From contig JAUCBJ010004767.1 in the NCBI GenBank assembly GCA_032718475.1, positions 1 to 62,000 of the forward strand: a stretch of 62,000 nucleotides of DNA. The letters run 5' to 3'. The translations under genes were made by a program, and so were the position numbers. Under the pieces are notes generated by a model. It was not told where the DNA came from. It saw nothing but the letters and a program-made list of their open reading frames with translations, and searched no databases. This DNA is from Nemertoderma westbladi (taxonomy: Eukaryota; Xenacoelomorpha; Nemertodermatida; Nemertodermatidae). Below, one piece after another: positions 53,552 through 62,000 of this stretch. Each line of letters opens with the position of its first letter. Position 1 is the first letter of the stretch.

Positions 53552-55165
53552 ATGGATTACCCAGAAGACAATAACCCGGTGCGTGGGGCCGCGTCAATAG
53601 ACCCCGCTAAAGATATCCAGATGATATTCGAAACGGACATCCCAGATGGTCGTCATGCCCTCATGCAGAGCCATGAGAACCTCCAGCGGGTGGCCATGTA
53701 CTGCGAGGACAACTATATCCAGGCCTACGACAAAACTGCCGCACTCGCCGATACCAAAAGGTACACGACGCAATCCCTCGCGAGCGTCGCCTACCAGATA
53801 AACACATTGGCGACCAACCTCCTGTCCATCCTGAGTCTACAGAACGAGCAACTCAGTACGATGGGGGACCAGATAAACCACATCGCGATGCACGTGAGCA
53901 CCCACAAGGAGAAAGTAGCCCGACGAGAGATAGGCCAGATAACAATGAGTAAAATGGTAATGCGAACCAATAAAGTCGTCAGTAACGGGTTGCCGCAGGA
54001 GAAGCCGGTTAAACACTTTAAGTTGCCGCGGTTGGATTATTCTGTGCTGGACGGGTTGGGTCACGGGTTACATGTCGAGGCCGGGGTGCAGCGGCAGCAC
54101 AGCGGCTCGTTGGCCGGCAGCGGCAGTTCCGGGTCCTCTCTCAACCGGGTCTCGCAGTCCTCCTCGACCGGGTCCACTCTCCGTCGCGCCTCGCAACCCA
54201 TGGTCGCACCGCCCACCGTCCCCGCCGAGTACATGCCGGGCTCCATAGCGCTGCGGAGTAAACGGGACAGACAGTCGGCTCCCAGTGGTCCCGCCCCGCT
54301 GGCCCCCAGTGGTCCCGCGCCGCTCGCCCCAAGCGGTGGCGCCCACGGCCGCTATTCCTACAGGACAACCAGTCCCGGGGTCCGAGACTCCGACTCGTTG
54401 TGCTCTTCCGAGATGTCAAACACCTCGTCCGTGGACGCCGGTTCGCATAACATTATTGTGGGGGGTCAGCGGTTCTATAGGAACCCGAGTAGTGTGGAGG
54501 CGGACCCACAGATACAGGTTGGTAACCGACACAACCAGATTGGTAACCAACACAACCATATTGGTGGCCGTGACAGCAACCATATTGTAAACCTTCGTAA
54601 CCAGATTGGTAGCGGAGACAACCAGGTTGGTACCCAACGCCCCCATGTTGGTAACCAGTTGCCCCCTGGGGACGCAGCCCAGGATCGCAACCACCGGTAC
54701 TCGCAACCCCAGAGCCACGCGGTTAGCAACCACCTCCCCGCCCCCCACCGGCCCCCCGACTCGCTCCCCGTCCCCTCGACAACCGGGCCGGTCCTCTACT
54801 ACCCCGGGGCGGCGTCAGCTCGCGACTCGTTCATCTCGCCCCCGGATCTGCCCCCTTTCCCCCTTCCGTTCGAGCTGCCCCCCGCGGCGGCGGACCCCCT
54901 TCCACCTCCGCCGGTTTCCCCGCATTCCCCCGGGGTCGCCAACTCCCTCCCCGCCGCTCGCTTTATCGAGAACGTGGTGACTCTGTACGAGTACCAACCG
55001 CAGCGCGACGACGAGCTATCCTTCGCACCCGGGCAGCGGATCCACGTTATCCGTAAGAACGACGACGGTTGGTGGGAGGGAGTGCTAGACGGGGTCACCG
55101 GTCTCTTTCCTAACAACTACGTCCAATCGGAGTCCGACTATCGGTTAGCCAATAGTACTGCTTAG
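53552..55165 (+). CDS. ABI: Abl-interactor (ABI) homologue, single exon
   Basis: 537 codons. ABI proteins are subunits of the WAVE regulatory complex that controls Arp2/3-driven actin assembly and link it to Abl kinases. Residues about 17-95 form the N-terminal helical region (IFETDIPDGRHALMQSHENL, YCEDNYIQAYDK, TTQSLASVAYQINTLA). The homeo-homologous part follows at about 96-190 (HKEKVARREIGQITM, KPVKHFKLPRLDYSVLDGLG). The middle is Pro/Ser-rich with APLAPSGP repeats and about six heptads of the NQIGNxx type. The C-terminal SH3 domain (about 474-527) has DDELSFAPGQRIHVI, NDDGWWEGV and GLFPNNYV. Length is close to vertebrate ABI1/2. ATG 53552 is chosen because the upstream frame has no other ATG; an acceptor-like TTTTTAG ends at 53519. 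Vertebrate ABI genes have many exons, so the uninterrupted frame and high GC3 are notable: either a retrocopy or lineage intron loss. Confidence 0.93.
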   Translation: MDYPEDNNPVRGAASIDPAKDIQMIFETDIPDGRHALMQSHENLQRVAMYCEDNYIQAYDKTAALADTKRYTTQSLASVAYQINTLATNLLSILSLQNEQLSTMGDQINHIAMHVSTHKEKVARREIGQITMSKMVMRTNKVVSNGLPQEKPVKHFKLPRLDYSVLDGLGHGLHVEAGVQRQHSGSLAGSGSSGSSLNRVSQSSSTGSTLRRASQPMVAPPTVPAEYMPGSIALRSKRDRQSAPSGPAPLAPSGPAPLAPSGGAHGRYSYRTTSPGVRDSDSLCSSEMSNTSSVDAGSHNIIVGGQRFYRNPSSVEADPQIQVGNRHNQIGNQHNHIGGRDSNHIVNLRNQIGSGDNQVGTQRPHVGNQLPPGDAAQDRNHRYSQPQSHAVSNHLPAPHRPPDSLPVPSTTGPVLYYPGAASARDSFISPPDLPPFPLPFELPPAAADPLPPPPVSPHSPGVANSLPAARFIENVVTLYEYQPQRDDELSFAPGQRIHVIRKNDDGWWEGVLDGVTGLFPNNYVQSESDYRLANSTA

Positions 55166-58100
55166 CTAGCTAGTTACATCGCCAGTTAGTATTTATAGCA
55201 TAGCTTCGTTCCGTAGCCCCCAGCCTCCAGCATATGGTATACGGACTCTCAGGTCTTTCGTAATCTTATAAACAGTAACTATTTCTCCACCTTTTTCCCA
55301 TTTCCTTTCCTCTCCCGCCTTGTAATTAATTGCTATAGATCGGATCTCGTGAAAAAATAATTTATACTGGTACTTTTTTTTTATGTGATGTGTGTTTTTT
55401 GGGATTGGGTTTAAAGTACATAAATATATTTTCTACAACAAACAAACCGAAAAATAAATTATTTTTGTTTCAACAGCTCCTACACAAGTGGGTAACAAAA
55501 ACAGAAAATGATTTAAATAAGATTTTTATTTGTTTTCCTTTGTGTTTAATATTCCTACCTTCTTACCGGTATCGCTAATTATTCGACTTAGTGTTTTTGC
55601 TTAATTAAATAGAGTCAATCCCACCCCCCACGCACAAAGTGTTCTCTAACTTTATCTCATGTTATTGAATATTTTTATTATTTATCACAACTAAATTGAT
55701 TGTGAGTCGCTTGTGTGTGATTGTATCGGCCTCTCGTGTAATGTAATTAATATTGGGGTTCATAGCTACTAACATTGTGGTTGGGGGGTTTAAATTCTAG
55801 CGTCAGAAATTTATCATTTAATTTCTGAATCATCTGTCTCTATCATCCAGTTATTTTTTATAAGACTCGGGAATTAGTGCGTGAAAGGTCTAATTCGCCA
55901 TGTAGTTTCAGGGTTTTTTGACTCTAAATATGGCGCCAGCACCATAGTCAGCGGAGTGATTGCTGGAAGCTTGATGACGTCATCAGCGTTTTCGCCATCA
56001 TTCGGCATATATTCTCTGCGACTCCTACCAGTACAGTAAGGCCAGTCAAAAATTGATTGTAATTTAATTGCTTGGTCTCAATCCATTTTGGAAATTATAA
56101 TAACTTTATAGACATAATTTCACTATTAGGCCTATCATTTACTGATATCGGTAAGTAAACTAACGGGCTAGGGACACGATAATTATTCTCAAAATTATAA
56201 GCGTAGGATGTTGAAGTGGTTTTTCTTTAAAATTGCAAATATCCAATTAATTGGCATAATTGCTTCCAGTTTAGTTAATTATCCAATTAATTATGCTTAT
56301 TTAGTTTAGTTTATGCTAGTTTAGTTAGACCTCTCCAGTACTTTAAGTCAGTACTGCTGTATGCAGGTAACAAACACAGAAACAGTATTATATCCAGTAC
56401 ATAGTCCCAACCCGACGTAACATACGAAATTAGTTTATTTATTTATTTATTTTTATTTATTATGAACAGTTTTTCGATTTCACAAGTTTCTATTCTATGG
56501 TAGTTTCAACTAATGGCGCCAGGCGCCATAGAAATCTTGGTCTATGGCGCTGACAGCGCCAAAAAATATTCCAAATAACCCCGCTTTCAGGCTATTAGAT
56601 ACAAGGGACCCCTGAATTCTATATGGTTCTTTGAAAGTTTTTTTGAAATTAACATTGCTAATTATTAATAATTAATATTGAACCGCCTTACACAAACAAG
56701 GTGTATCAAATTATGACTTAGGGTCACTCCCTCCCAATGTACGGGTAATTGGATATCAATATATTCTAATAGTAATATTAGAAGTGGTTATATTTTACAT
56801 CTTCGATCTACATCTCGTTGAGGGGGTTAGGTACACGTGGTAAAAATATCAGATACTCGCTTATACATTTTAGTAAATCTACGTAACGAAATTAATTTAT
56901 TATAGCCGAAAGGGAATATAATTAACAATTTTTGTTAAAAATTCCGGCTATGACATAGTGGAAGGAGCCCTTACACTTTACAGTTAAATGATACAATTTT
57001 ACCTTTATTATTATTATTCTTGCGTTATTGGTACGGTGTTAATTGTTGTTTGTCTATTACTAACAGTTGTGCTACGATATGATTTATATTTGTTACAGTT
57101 AGTGTACCGGTATATCATTTGTTTATAAATCATGGGGCCTGGCCTGTCTAAATAGTTTTCAAAGGATTTACAAAACGTACTTAGTGCGCATATATAAACT
57201 AAATCTAGTCATCCCAGAGTATTTATTTACATTCTATTCAATGGAAATCTTTCCATTCTAGTTATTCATTTATTATATTATTGCATTTTTTTTTATGAGT
57301 TCATCGTTTTTCTAGTACATTTAATGTACTCTGCAGTCACTGCACTTAGTGTGCTGTGATATGGCTTGGCTAGCAACGTTTGCCGTTCGTGTTAGGTTTC
57401 TGTTATAAAGTGCATAATAAGTTATCCATATTATAATATCTCATAATCACTAAATTAGTCTGTGTCTGTGTGATTAATCGAATTTTCATACGCCTACTGG
57501 ATTATGGGAAATTATTATGTTAGGAAAAGTCATCATCACGCACGCTCGGTCTTTATTCTTGTAATTTAATCTCATCTGTATCAAGGATAAGGGTTGCAGT
57601 CTCATTAAGTAATTAAAGGTGTAGGAATAACCGTATTAAATTCGTTGCTTTACGAAAACTAGACCTACGCATATCCTATGCTTAGTTCAATTTATAATAG
57701 CTTAATGTCACAAAGTTATTTATTAATATTTTGAAGTTGTTTATTTATTATTACAAGAGGAACGTCCTCTTTAAATCATTAATCGTGCGATATATATAGC
57801 TTTATGGGCGGGGTGCGGTGCTCTCAAGAGTTTTACACTCTATTATAATTATTATTATTATTCCTAATGCTCTATTCGACCATGTTATTTGGATTGTGTT
57901 AGTTTGTTTTGTAGGAGCAGTTACGGAAGCAGTTAAGGGTATAAGTAGAACTGCAGCTGATTGATTCAGTTTTACTTTTATAATATTAACCGCAAACCAA
58001 ACAGATGTTGTGGACAGTGTTTTGGTTTATTTAAATATATTACCGTAGGACTTTATGCAATAAAAACATAAAGTTCTACAAGTCTGATATTGAAATAACA

Positions 58101-59375
58101 TTTTTGAGTTTTTTTCCTCAGTGGCGGAGTCTTATAGCTAACGAGTGCTATTGGCTGATGCTGATGGATTCTGATTTGCGATGGTATAGGTCTATTTGTA
58201 TGCACTTAGCACTTGATCACCTGACTGAACAGGCTAATTCGACTCCAAGAAAGAACCGTCTAAATGTACTCAAAGACCAATTTTGCATTGCCATTTTTGG
58301 ACTTCTCTTGAAGTGTTTGAAAAATTATGTCATTCGCGTGCTTACAGGCGTCATTATTAATGCAGTACTAATTCGCAAATCAGAGTAACTCCAGCTAATA
58401 GTTGTTGTGCATACGTGACGTGCTGCTCGAAGGCTCCGTTACATTTCGTGTATGCTTTCCTCGCTTTTCAACGGGGTTGTAATTATTATGTGTAGTGTAG
58501 AAGACCTGTTGTGTAGTAAATACCTCGTGTATATTATCTATGATTACCTAATAATAATCCATGCTTCCAGTATGAACCTATTATTTCTTTTTTTTTTAAA
58601 CCACGGTAATTAAAACACTGAAGATCTTTGTGGGTGAGGGGGGGGGGGGGGGGGGGGGAGGGGAGGGGGTGTTTGTGTTATGATTCAATTTTTGTATTCT
58701 TAAATTCTAGAACAGTTTCTTGTTATTTAAGTTCTGCTATGGTACCCCTTTTTATATTACCTTACCTATAATTCCGAATGGCATTACATAATACCAAGGA
58801 GTTCTAGAACATCTTGATAATACTACACTATGTATCATAAAACATTGTGGATCCAATAATTTATATAATGGTAATTAATAGTTTTTACTACGTTTGTAAA
58901 TTAATAGACTCTCGCAGAGTAAAAAACTACAGATTTGAAATCATTGCAAGGTCAATCTATGACTTGTGCATGACATTTTAGATTTGTTATTCCTAAACCA
59001 TAATATAATATGGGCATTTTTAAACAAATTATGTGTCTGGCATTAAAATTAAATATTCCGAATAATATATCTTTGCTGCATTGCTGTCCGTTTAATATGC
59101 GAGGTTAATTAATTTATTAATTGATATGAAATAAAGTTCGAATGAAGAATCAAGTTATATATAATAACAAATATGTACACGCTACACAACGTCGTCACCA
59201 CGCACAGCCAACAACCGTTTTATATGAAACAAAAATTAAACTGTAACCTATTCTATTGATATTCGTTTTATTGTTTTGGTTAAAATATCTTGTCATCGGA
59301 AGCTGCTCCTTCCTTTAACCTTATAACCTTATTTAAATTAACTGTAATAACAAGTTGTTATTGTTTTATGGAGCA
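55166..59375. other. 4.2-kb AT-rich spacer between convergent genes
   Basis: 3' UTR candidates at both ends: AATAAA at 55453-55458 for ABI, and AATAAA on the minus strand (59272-59267) for the WD-repeat gene. A palindromic CRE-like TGATGACGTCATCA lies at 55972-55985. A GGCGCC-rich inverted repeat (TGGCGCC...CTATGGCGCTGACAGCGCCA) spans about 56,514-56,562. No gene is recognised; the open frame at 58104-58388 has no support. Confidence 0.6.
58638..58658. repeat. Poly(G) tract, G21
   Basis: Followed by a broken G-rich run to about 58,670. Confidence 0.95.
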
Positions 59376-62000
59376 CTAATTGGCTCCGACCTGGCTACTT
59401 AGTTTACGTGTGAGCGTTGTACCGGTACCTGTGGCGCTACTAGATGAGCTGTTTAATCGGGTTTGTGATACCCGACCGATCCTTCGTGACGTCATTAAAC
59501 TCCTCGAACTGCTGCCCTTATATGTACTTCCTTTCTTCTCCATAGCAGAGCTCAACTCTCTCAGCTCTTCCTTATGTTTTTCTCTCATTTTGGCTTCACG
59601 TTCCAATATATACCTCGGGAATAGATTACGTTCATCGAAAGGAACTATCGGTCCGGTTTTTGGTTCACCGTATTTCCAATCATCTTCCGGTTTCCTAAAG
59701 TACTGATAAGGATTGGTGACGAACCCTGGTTTCTCTGGCGCCACTGGCTCTTCCAATGGATGAACATCCACCGACGCATAAGGTCCACCTGGTGGTTGTC
59801 CGGTTTCTTCCCAATGTAGATACGGCATGTCCTTTATATAACCCGGCTGTTGCCTTTCCCTCTTATCAACACGTATTACGGCATACTCCATTCCCAATTT
59901 AGTCTTCTCCCATGTGTTGTGTTTGTACCCGGGTATATAGACTTGATTATCAGGTATAACGTACTCGTTATCATAACCTTCCTTTACACCCTCAACATCG
60001 TCATCTTCGCTTTCCTCTTCTATGGCATCTGGAGGGGTCGGTGGAGGAACATATGGCTCTATCCTCCACAAATCCTCTTGACCGAATGTGCCGATATGTG
60101 AGCCTTCGATACCCCATACTTGGCAGGTTTGATCCATGCCACAAGTTATAACCAAATGCCGGTGGTTGCGAACAAAAGTTAATATGCTAGTGATAGTGTC
60201 GGAATGAGCCCACCAACCAATCACTAAAGGTGGAGCTTCTTTCGCTAACTCCTGATTGTCTGTGATGCAGTATTCGCTTATGTTCCACACTTTGATGTAA
60301 CCATCCACGTCAGCTGTTATTAAGTTGTGGTTAAGGTCATCAACTGCCATTATGATACTAGTTACATCTGGGTGGGCTATCCATTCACCATCTAGGGATT
60401 TGGCATTAGTATTCCAGAATCGTACCCAACCATTTCCACCACAGGTAACTAAGTTGGCCATTGATTTATCGTACTTCCTGGTTTCCAAGAACAGCATATT
60501 TGTGATCGCGTAGGCAAAGTCATTGGTATCATCCGGGCTGCTATTCCTTCTACCGTCCAAACTAACTATGCTCATTCGTGACTGACCCCTGCTTTTACCA
60601 TTGCTATCCTTAGCCTTGGGTTTCATTCGTTTTGTCAAATGTTTGGTGGCGTGTTCGGAGTTTACGTTCCACACGACAATCTCACCGTCATAACCACCCG
60701 TTGCCAATGTGATTGGACCGCTAAATGCAGCACACAAGATGTCTTCATTGTGTTCTTCACCTCCTTTCCATGGATAAGGGAGTAACTCCGTTTTAGTCTC
60801 TGCGACAGTTTCAAATGCACAAATTGTTTTCCTCCAGCCAACCGCCAAAACGCTTCGTTTCAATGTTAGTACTTGAAGCAATTCAGCTGGATTTCCCTCT
60901 TCTGCCTTCATTACCATGAAACATCCCCCATTTAGGTTCCAAGCTTTGACCGTGCCATCGGTTGATGCAGTGTACAAAGTAGTCTCAGATTGACCAAGTG
61001 CAAGATTTGTTATATCGGCTTTGCCATGGCAATTATTAAACTTTTTGGCCTTTTGGCCGGTATCCAACATCCAAAACGAGACCTCTCCACTTTGGTCTGC
61101 AGTAATTATCTGATTAAAGGTGCGATTATAAATGGCGCATTGGATTGGCTTGTCGTGGGAATTCACTCTAAACTCGGAATCAGGAAGCATCTGGGTCAGC
61201 GTTAGTTGGTAATTAAACGTAGCGAACATCCGCCGTTGTTCCTCATGGAAGTAAAGGCACACTTGCATATCGTCTGGTTTCTTTGGAAACATTCCCGCCA
61301 ACCTCTGGAGGCATATCTGTTGTTGAATGTCCCAGACGCGAACGACGTTGTCTTTTGATATTGACAATAAATGACCCTTTGGTTTATTAAACTGAACTTG
61401 CAGAATGCTAGTCATATGACCTCGAAGCACCCCAACAGACTTCGATATGACATATGGGTTCCACAAACACACGTTTTTGTTCACACCCGCGGTCGCTATG
61501 ATGTTCATTTTGTCATCATAATCAAACGCATTTATTCCCTCAAAAATTGAAAACGACGTTGTTTTGAGCTTGCCCTTTTTCCTTCCTTGCCAAGCTAGAA
61601 CCATAGCACCAGCATCCTTTGTACAACTGCTAATGATGCATTCTAGTGTTGGAGAGTACAAAACCTGTCGAACCCAATCCTTATGCTCTGCGTGGCTGCC
61701 AACCGTCACATTTTTATCTTTTCCACGAATAAGATCTTCCAACTTTACCGAGACTGTTTGTTCTTCCGCTTCACTACTTCCCGCTGTTACGGTATTCGGT
61801 TTCTCAAACAATGCGATAGTCGCCAATATAAAGAACATACTGTGTACATTACCTTGAGTGTCGCCGAAGCTAAGTACAGCTTCGTTTGGTCGTGTCTCGT
61901 TGTACCAGTAGTCGAGACAGAGTGGACATGCTGGCAGATTAGTCACTCTGTATTGGCAGTTGAAATCGAGTTTGGAACTAAGGTCGTAAATGGCTATTTC
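59376..62000 (-). CDS. WDR49/WDR64-family WD-repeat protein, 5' end outside window
   Basis: Stop TAG at 59378-59376. The frame is open to the last base of the window (874 codons); a GTG at 61946 is only an internal Val. The upstream codons IAIYDLSSKLDFNCQYRVTN are in frame and continue naturally into LPACPLCLDYWYN. At least eight WD-type blades are visible, for example NVCLWNP, NVVRVWDIQQQICLQRL, GEVSFWMLDTG, GTVKAWNLNGG, GEIVVWNVNSE, GWVRFWNTNAK, GYIKVWNISEY and QTCQVWGIEG. A Pro-rich/acidic linker and a charged, Ser-rich C terminus follow (NLFPRYILEREAKMREKHKE onward). The arrangement matches the WDR49/WDR64/EFCAB8 group, associated with cilia and sperm axonemes in animals; EF-hands, if present, would lie upstream of 62,000. 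No intron is seen in the 2.6 kb available. Confidence 0.88.
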   Translation of the reverse strand, partial: EIAIYDLSSKLDFNCQYRVTNLPACPLCLDYWYNETRPNEAVLSFGDTQGNVHSMFFILATIALFEKPNTVTAGSSEAEEQTVSVKLEDLIRGKDKNVTVGSHAEHKDWVRQVLYSPTLECIISSCTKDAGAMVLAWQGRKKGKLKTTSFSIFEGINAFDYDDKMNIIATAGVNKNVCLWNPYVISKSVGVLRGHMTSILQVQFNKPKGHLLSISKDNVVRVWDIQQQICLQRLAGMFPKKPDDMQVCLYFHEEQRRMFATFNYQLTLTQMLPDSEFRVNSHDKPIQCAIYNRTFNQIITADQSGEVSFWMLDTGQKAKKFNNCHGKADITNLALGQSETTLYTASTDGTVKAWNLNGGCFMVMKAEEGNPAELLQVLTLKRSVLAVGWRKTICAFETVAETKTELLPYPWKGGEEHNEDILCAAFSGPITLATGGYDGEIVVWNVNSEHATKHLTKRMKPKAKDSNGKSRGQSRMSIVSLDGRRNSSPDDTNDFAYAITNMLFLETRKYDKSMANLVTCGGNGWVRFWNTNAKSLDGEWIAHPDVTSIIMAVDDLNHNLITADVDGYIKVWNISEYCITDNQELAKEAPPLVIGWWAHSDTITSILTFVRNHRHLVITCGMDQTCQVWGIEGSHIGTFGQEDLWRIEPYVPPPTPPDAIEEESEDDDVEGVKEGYDNEYVIPDNQVYIPGYKHNTWEKTKLGMEYAVIRVDKRERQQPGYIKDMPYLHWEETGQPPGGPYASVDVHPLEEPVAPEKPGFVTNPYQYFRKPEDDWKYGEPKTGPIVPFDERNLFPRYILEREAKMREKHKEELRELSSAMEKKGSTYKGSSSRSLMTSRRIGRVSQTRLNSSSSSATGTGTTLTRKLSSQVGAN

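Noticed and set aside
54068-55116. Several 60-110 codon antisense ORFs in the ABI gene
   Set aside because: GC-rich coding DNA lacks stops on the opposite strand; no domains, and the sense frame is clearly ABI.
55972-55985. CRE palindrome TGATGACGTCATCA as an active regulatory site
   Set aside because: A single short match about 0.8 kb downstream of ABI, with no promoter context.
58104-58388. 94-codon ORF in the ABI-WDR spacer
   Set aside because: No recognisable domain, splice context or composition shift.
61946-61948. Start of the WD-repeat protein at 61946
   Set aside because: The codon is GTG inside a frame open to the window edge, with family-like residues upstream.

Overview
This is a metazoan nuclear contig, probably from a marine invertebrate. 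The evidence is an Abl-interactor (ABI) gene, a WDR49/WDR64-type WD-repeat gene typical of ciliated animals, BEL/Pao LTR retrotransposons (known only from animals), a CR1/L2-type LINE, MULE transposase exons and many dispersed TACCGGTA and TAGGCCTA palindromes. I cannot name the species. About two thirds of the window is LTR and non-LTR retroelement; MITE-like and MULE-like DNA elements add several kb more.

Layout. 0-4.3 kb: a decayed, intron-containing MULE transposase gene on the minus strand, with a 143-bp tandem array in its longest intron. 4.5-6 kb: a GACCC pentamer array, an unassigned exon-like ORF and a G25 tract. 6.76-9.87 kb: a CR1/L2-like LINE cut off inside its reverse transcriptase. 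9.94-35.66 kb: BEL/Pao-type element A (plus strand, 5' end missing), split at 15,264-31,722 by a second, much larger BEL/Pao element C (minus strand) with 1.9-kb LTRs and a CAAGT target duplication. 36.0-37.3 kb: a tRNA-derived SINE and a MULE-like long-TIR element with a 9-bp target duplication. 37.38-49.05 kb: element B, a complete relative of A with 1,176-bp LTRs and an ACCAG target duplication. 49.3-53.4 kb: several TIR/foldback elements and a LINE scrap. 53.55-55.17 kb: the ABI gene in one exon. 59.38-62.0 kb: the WD-repeat gene on the minus strand, running off the window edge.

The retroelements are the interesting part. A and B share one internal deletion that removes reverse transcriptase, most of RNase H and integrase but keeps gag, zinc knuckles and protease, so they look like a non-autonomous lineage that moved using enzymes supplied in trans. 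C has the full gag-protease-RT-RNase H-integrase set in one frame, broken by three in-frame stops and a frameshift, although its two LTRs are almost identical. C also carries an extra ORF with three zinc knuckles in the position where an env gene would sit. A 20-bp near-palindrome is repeated nine times in C, at nearly every boundary between its modules and in different reading frames, so it appears to be conserved as nucleic acid rather than as protein.

The two host genes are convergent, 4.2 kb apart, and neither shows an intron inside the coding part visible here. ABI would act in the WAVE actin-regulatory complex; the WD-repeat protein is probably axonemal. No operon-like or shared regulatory link between them is visible.
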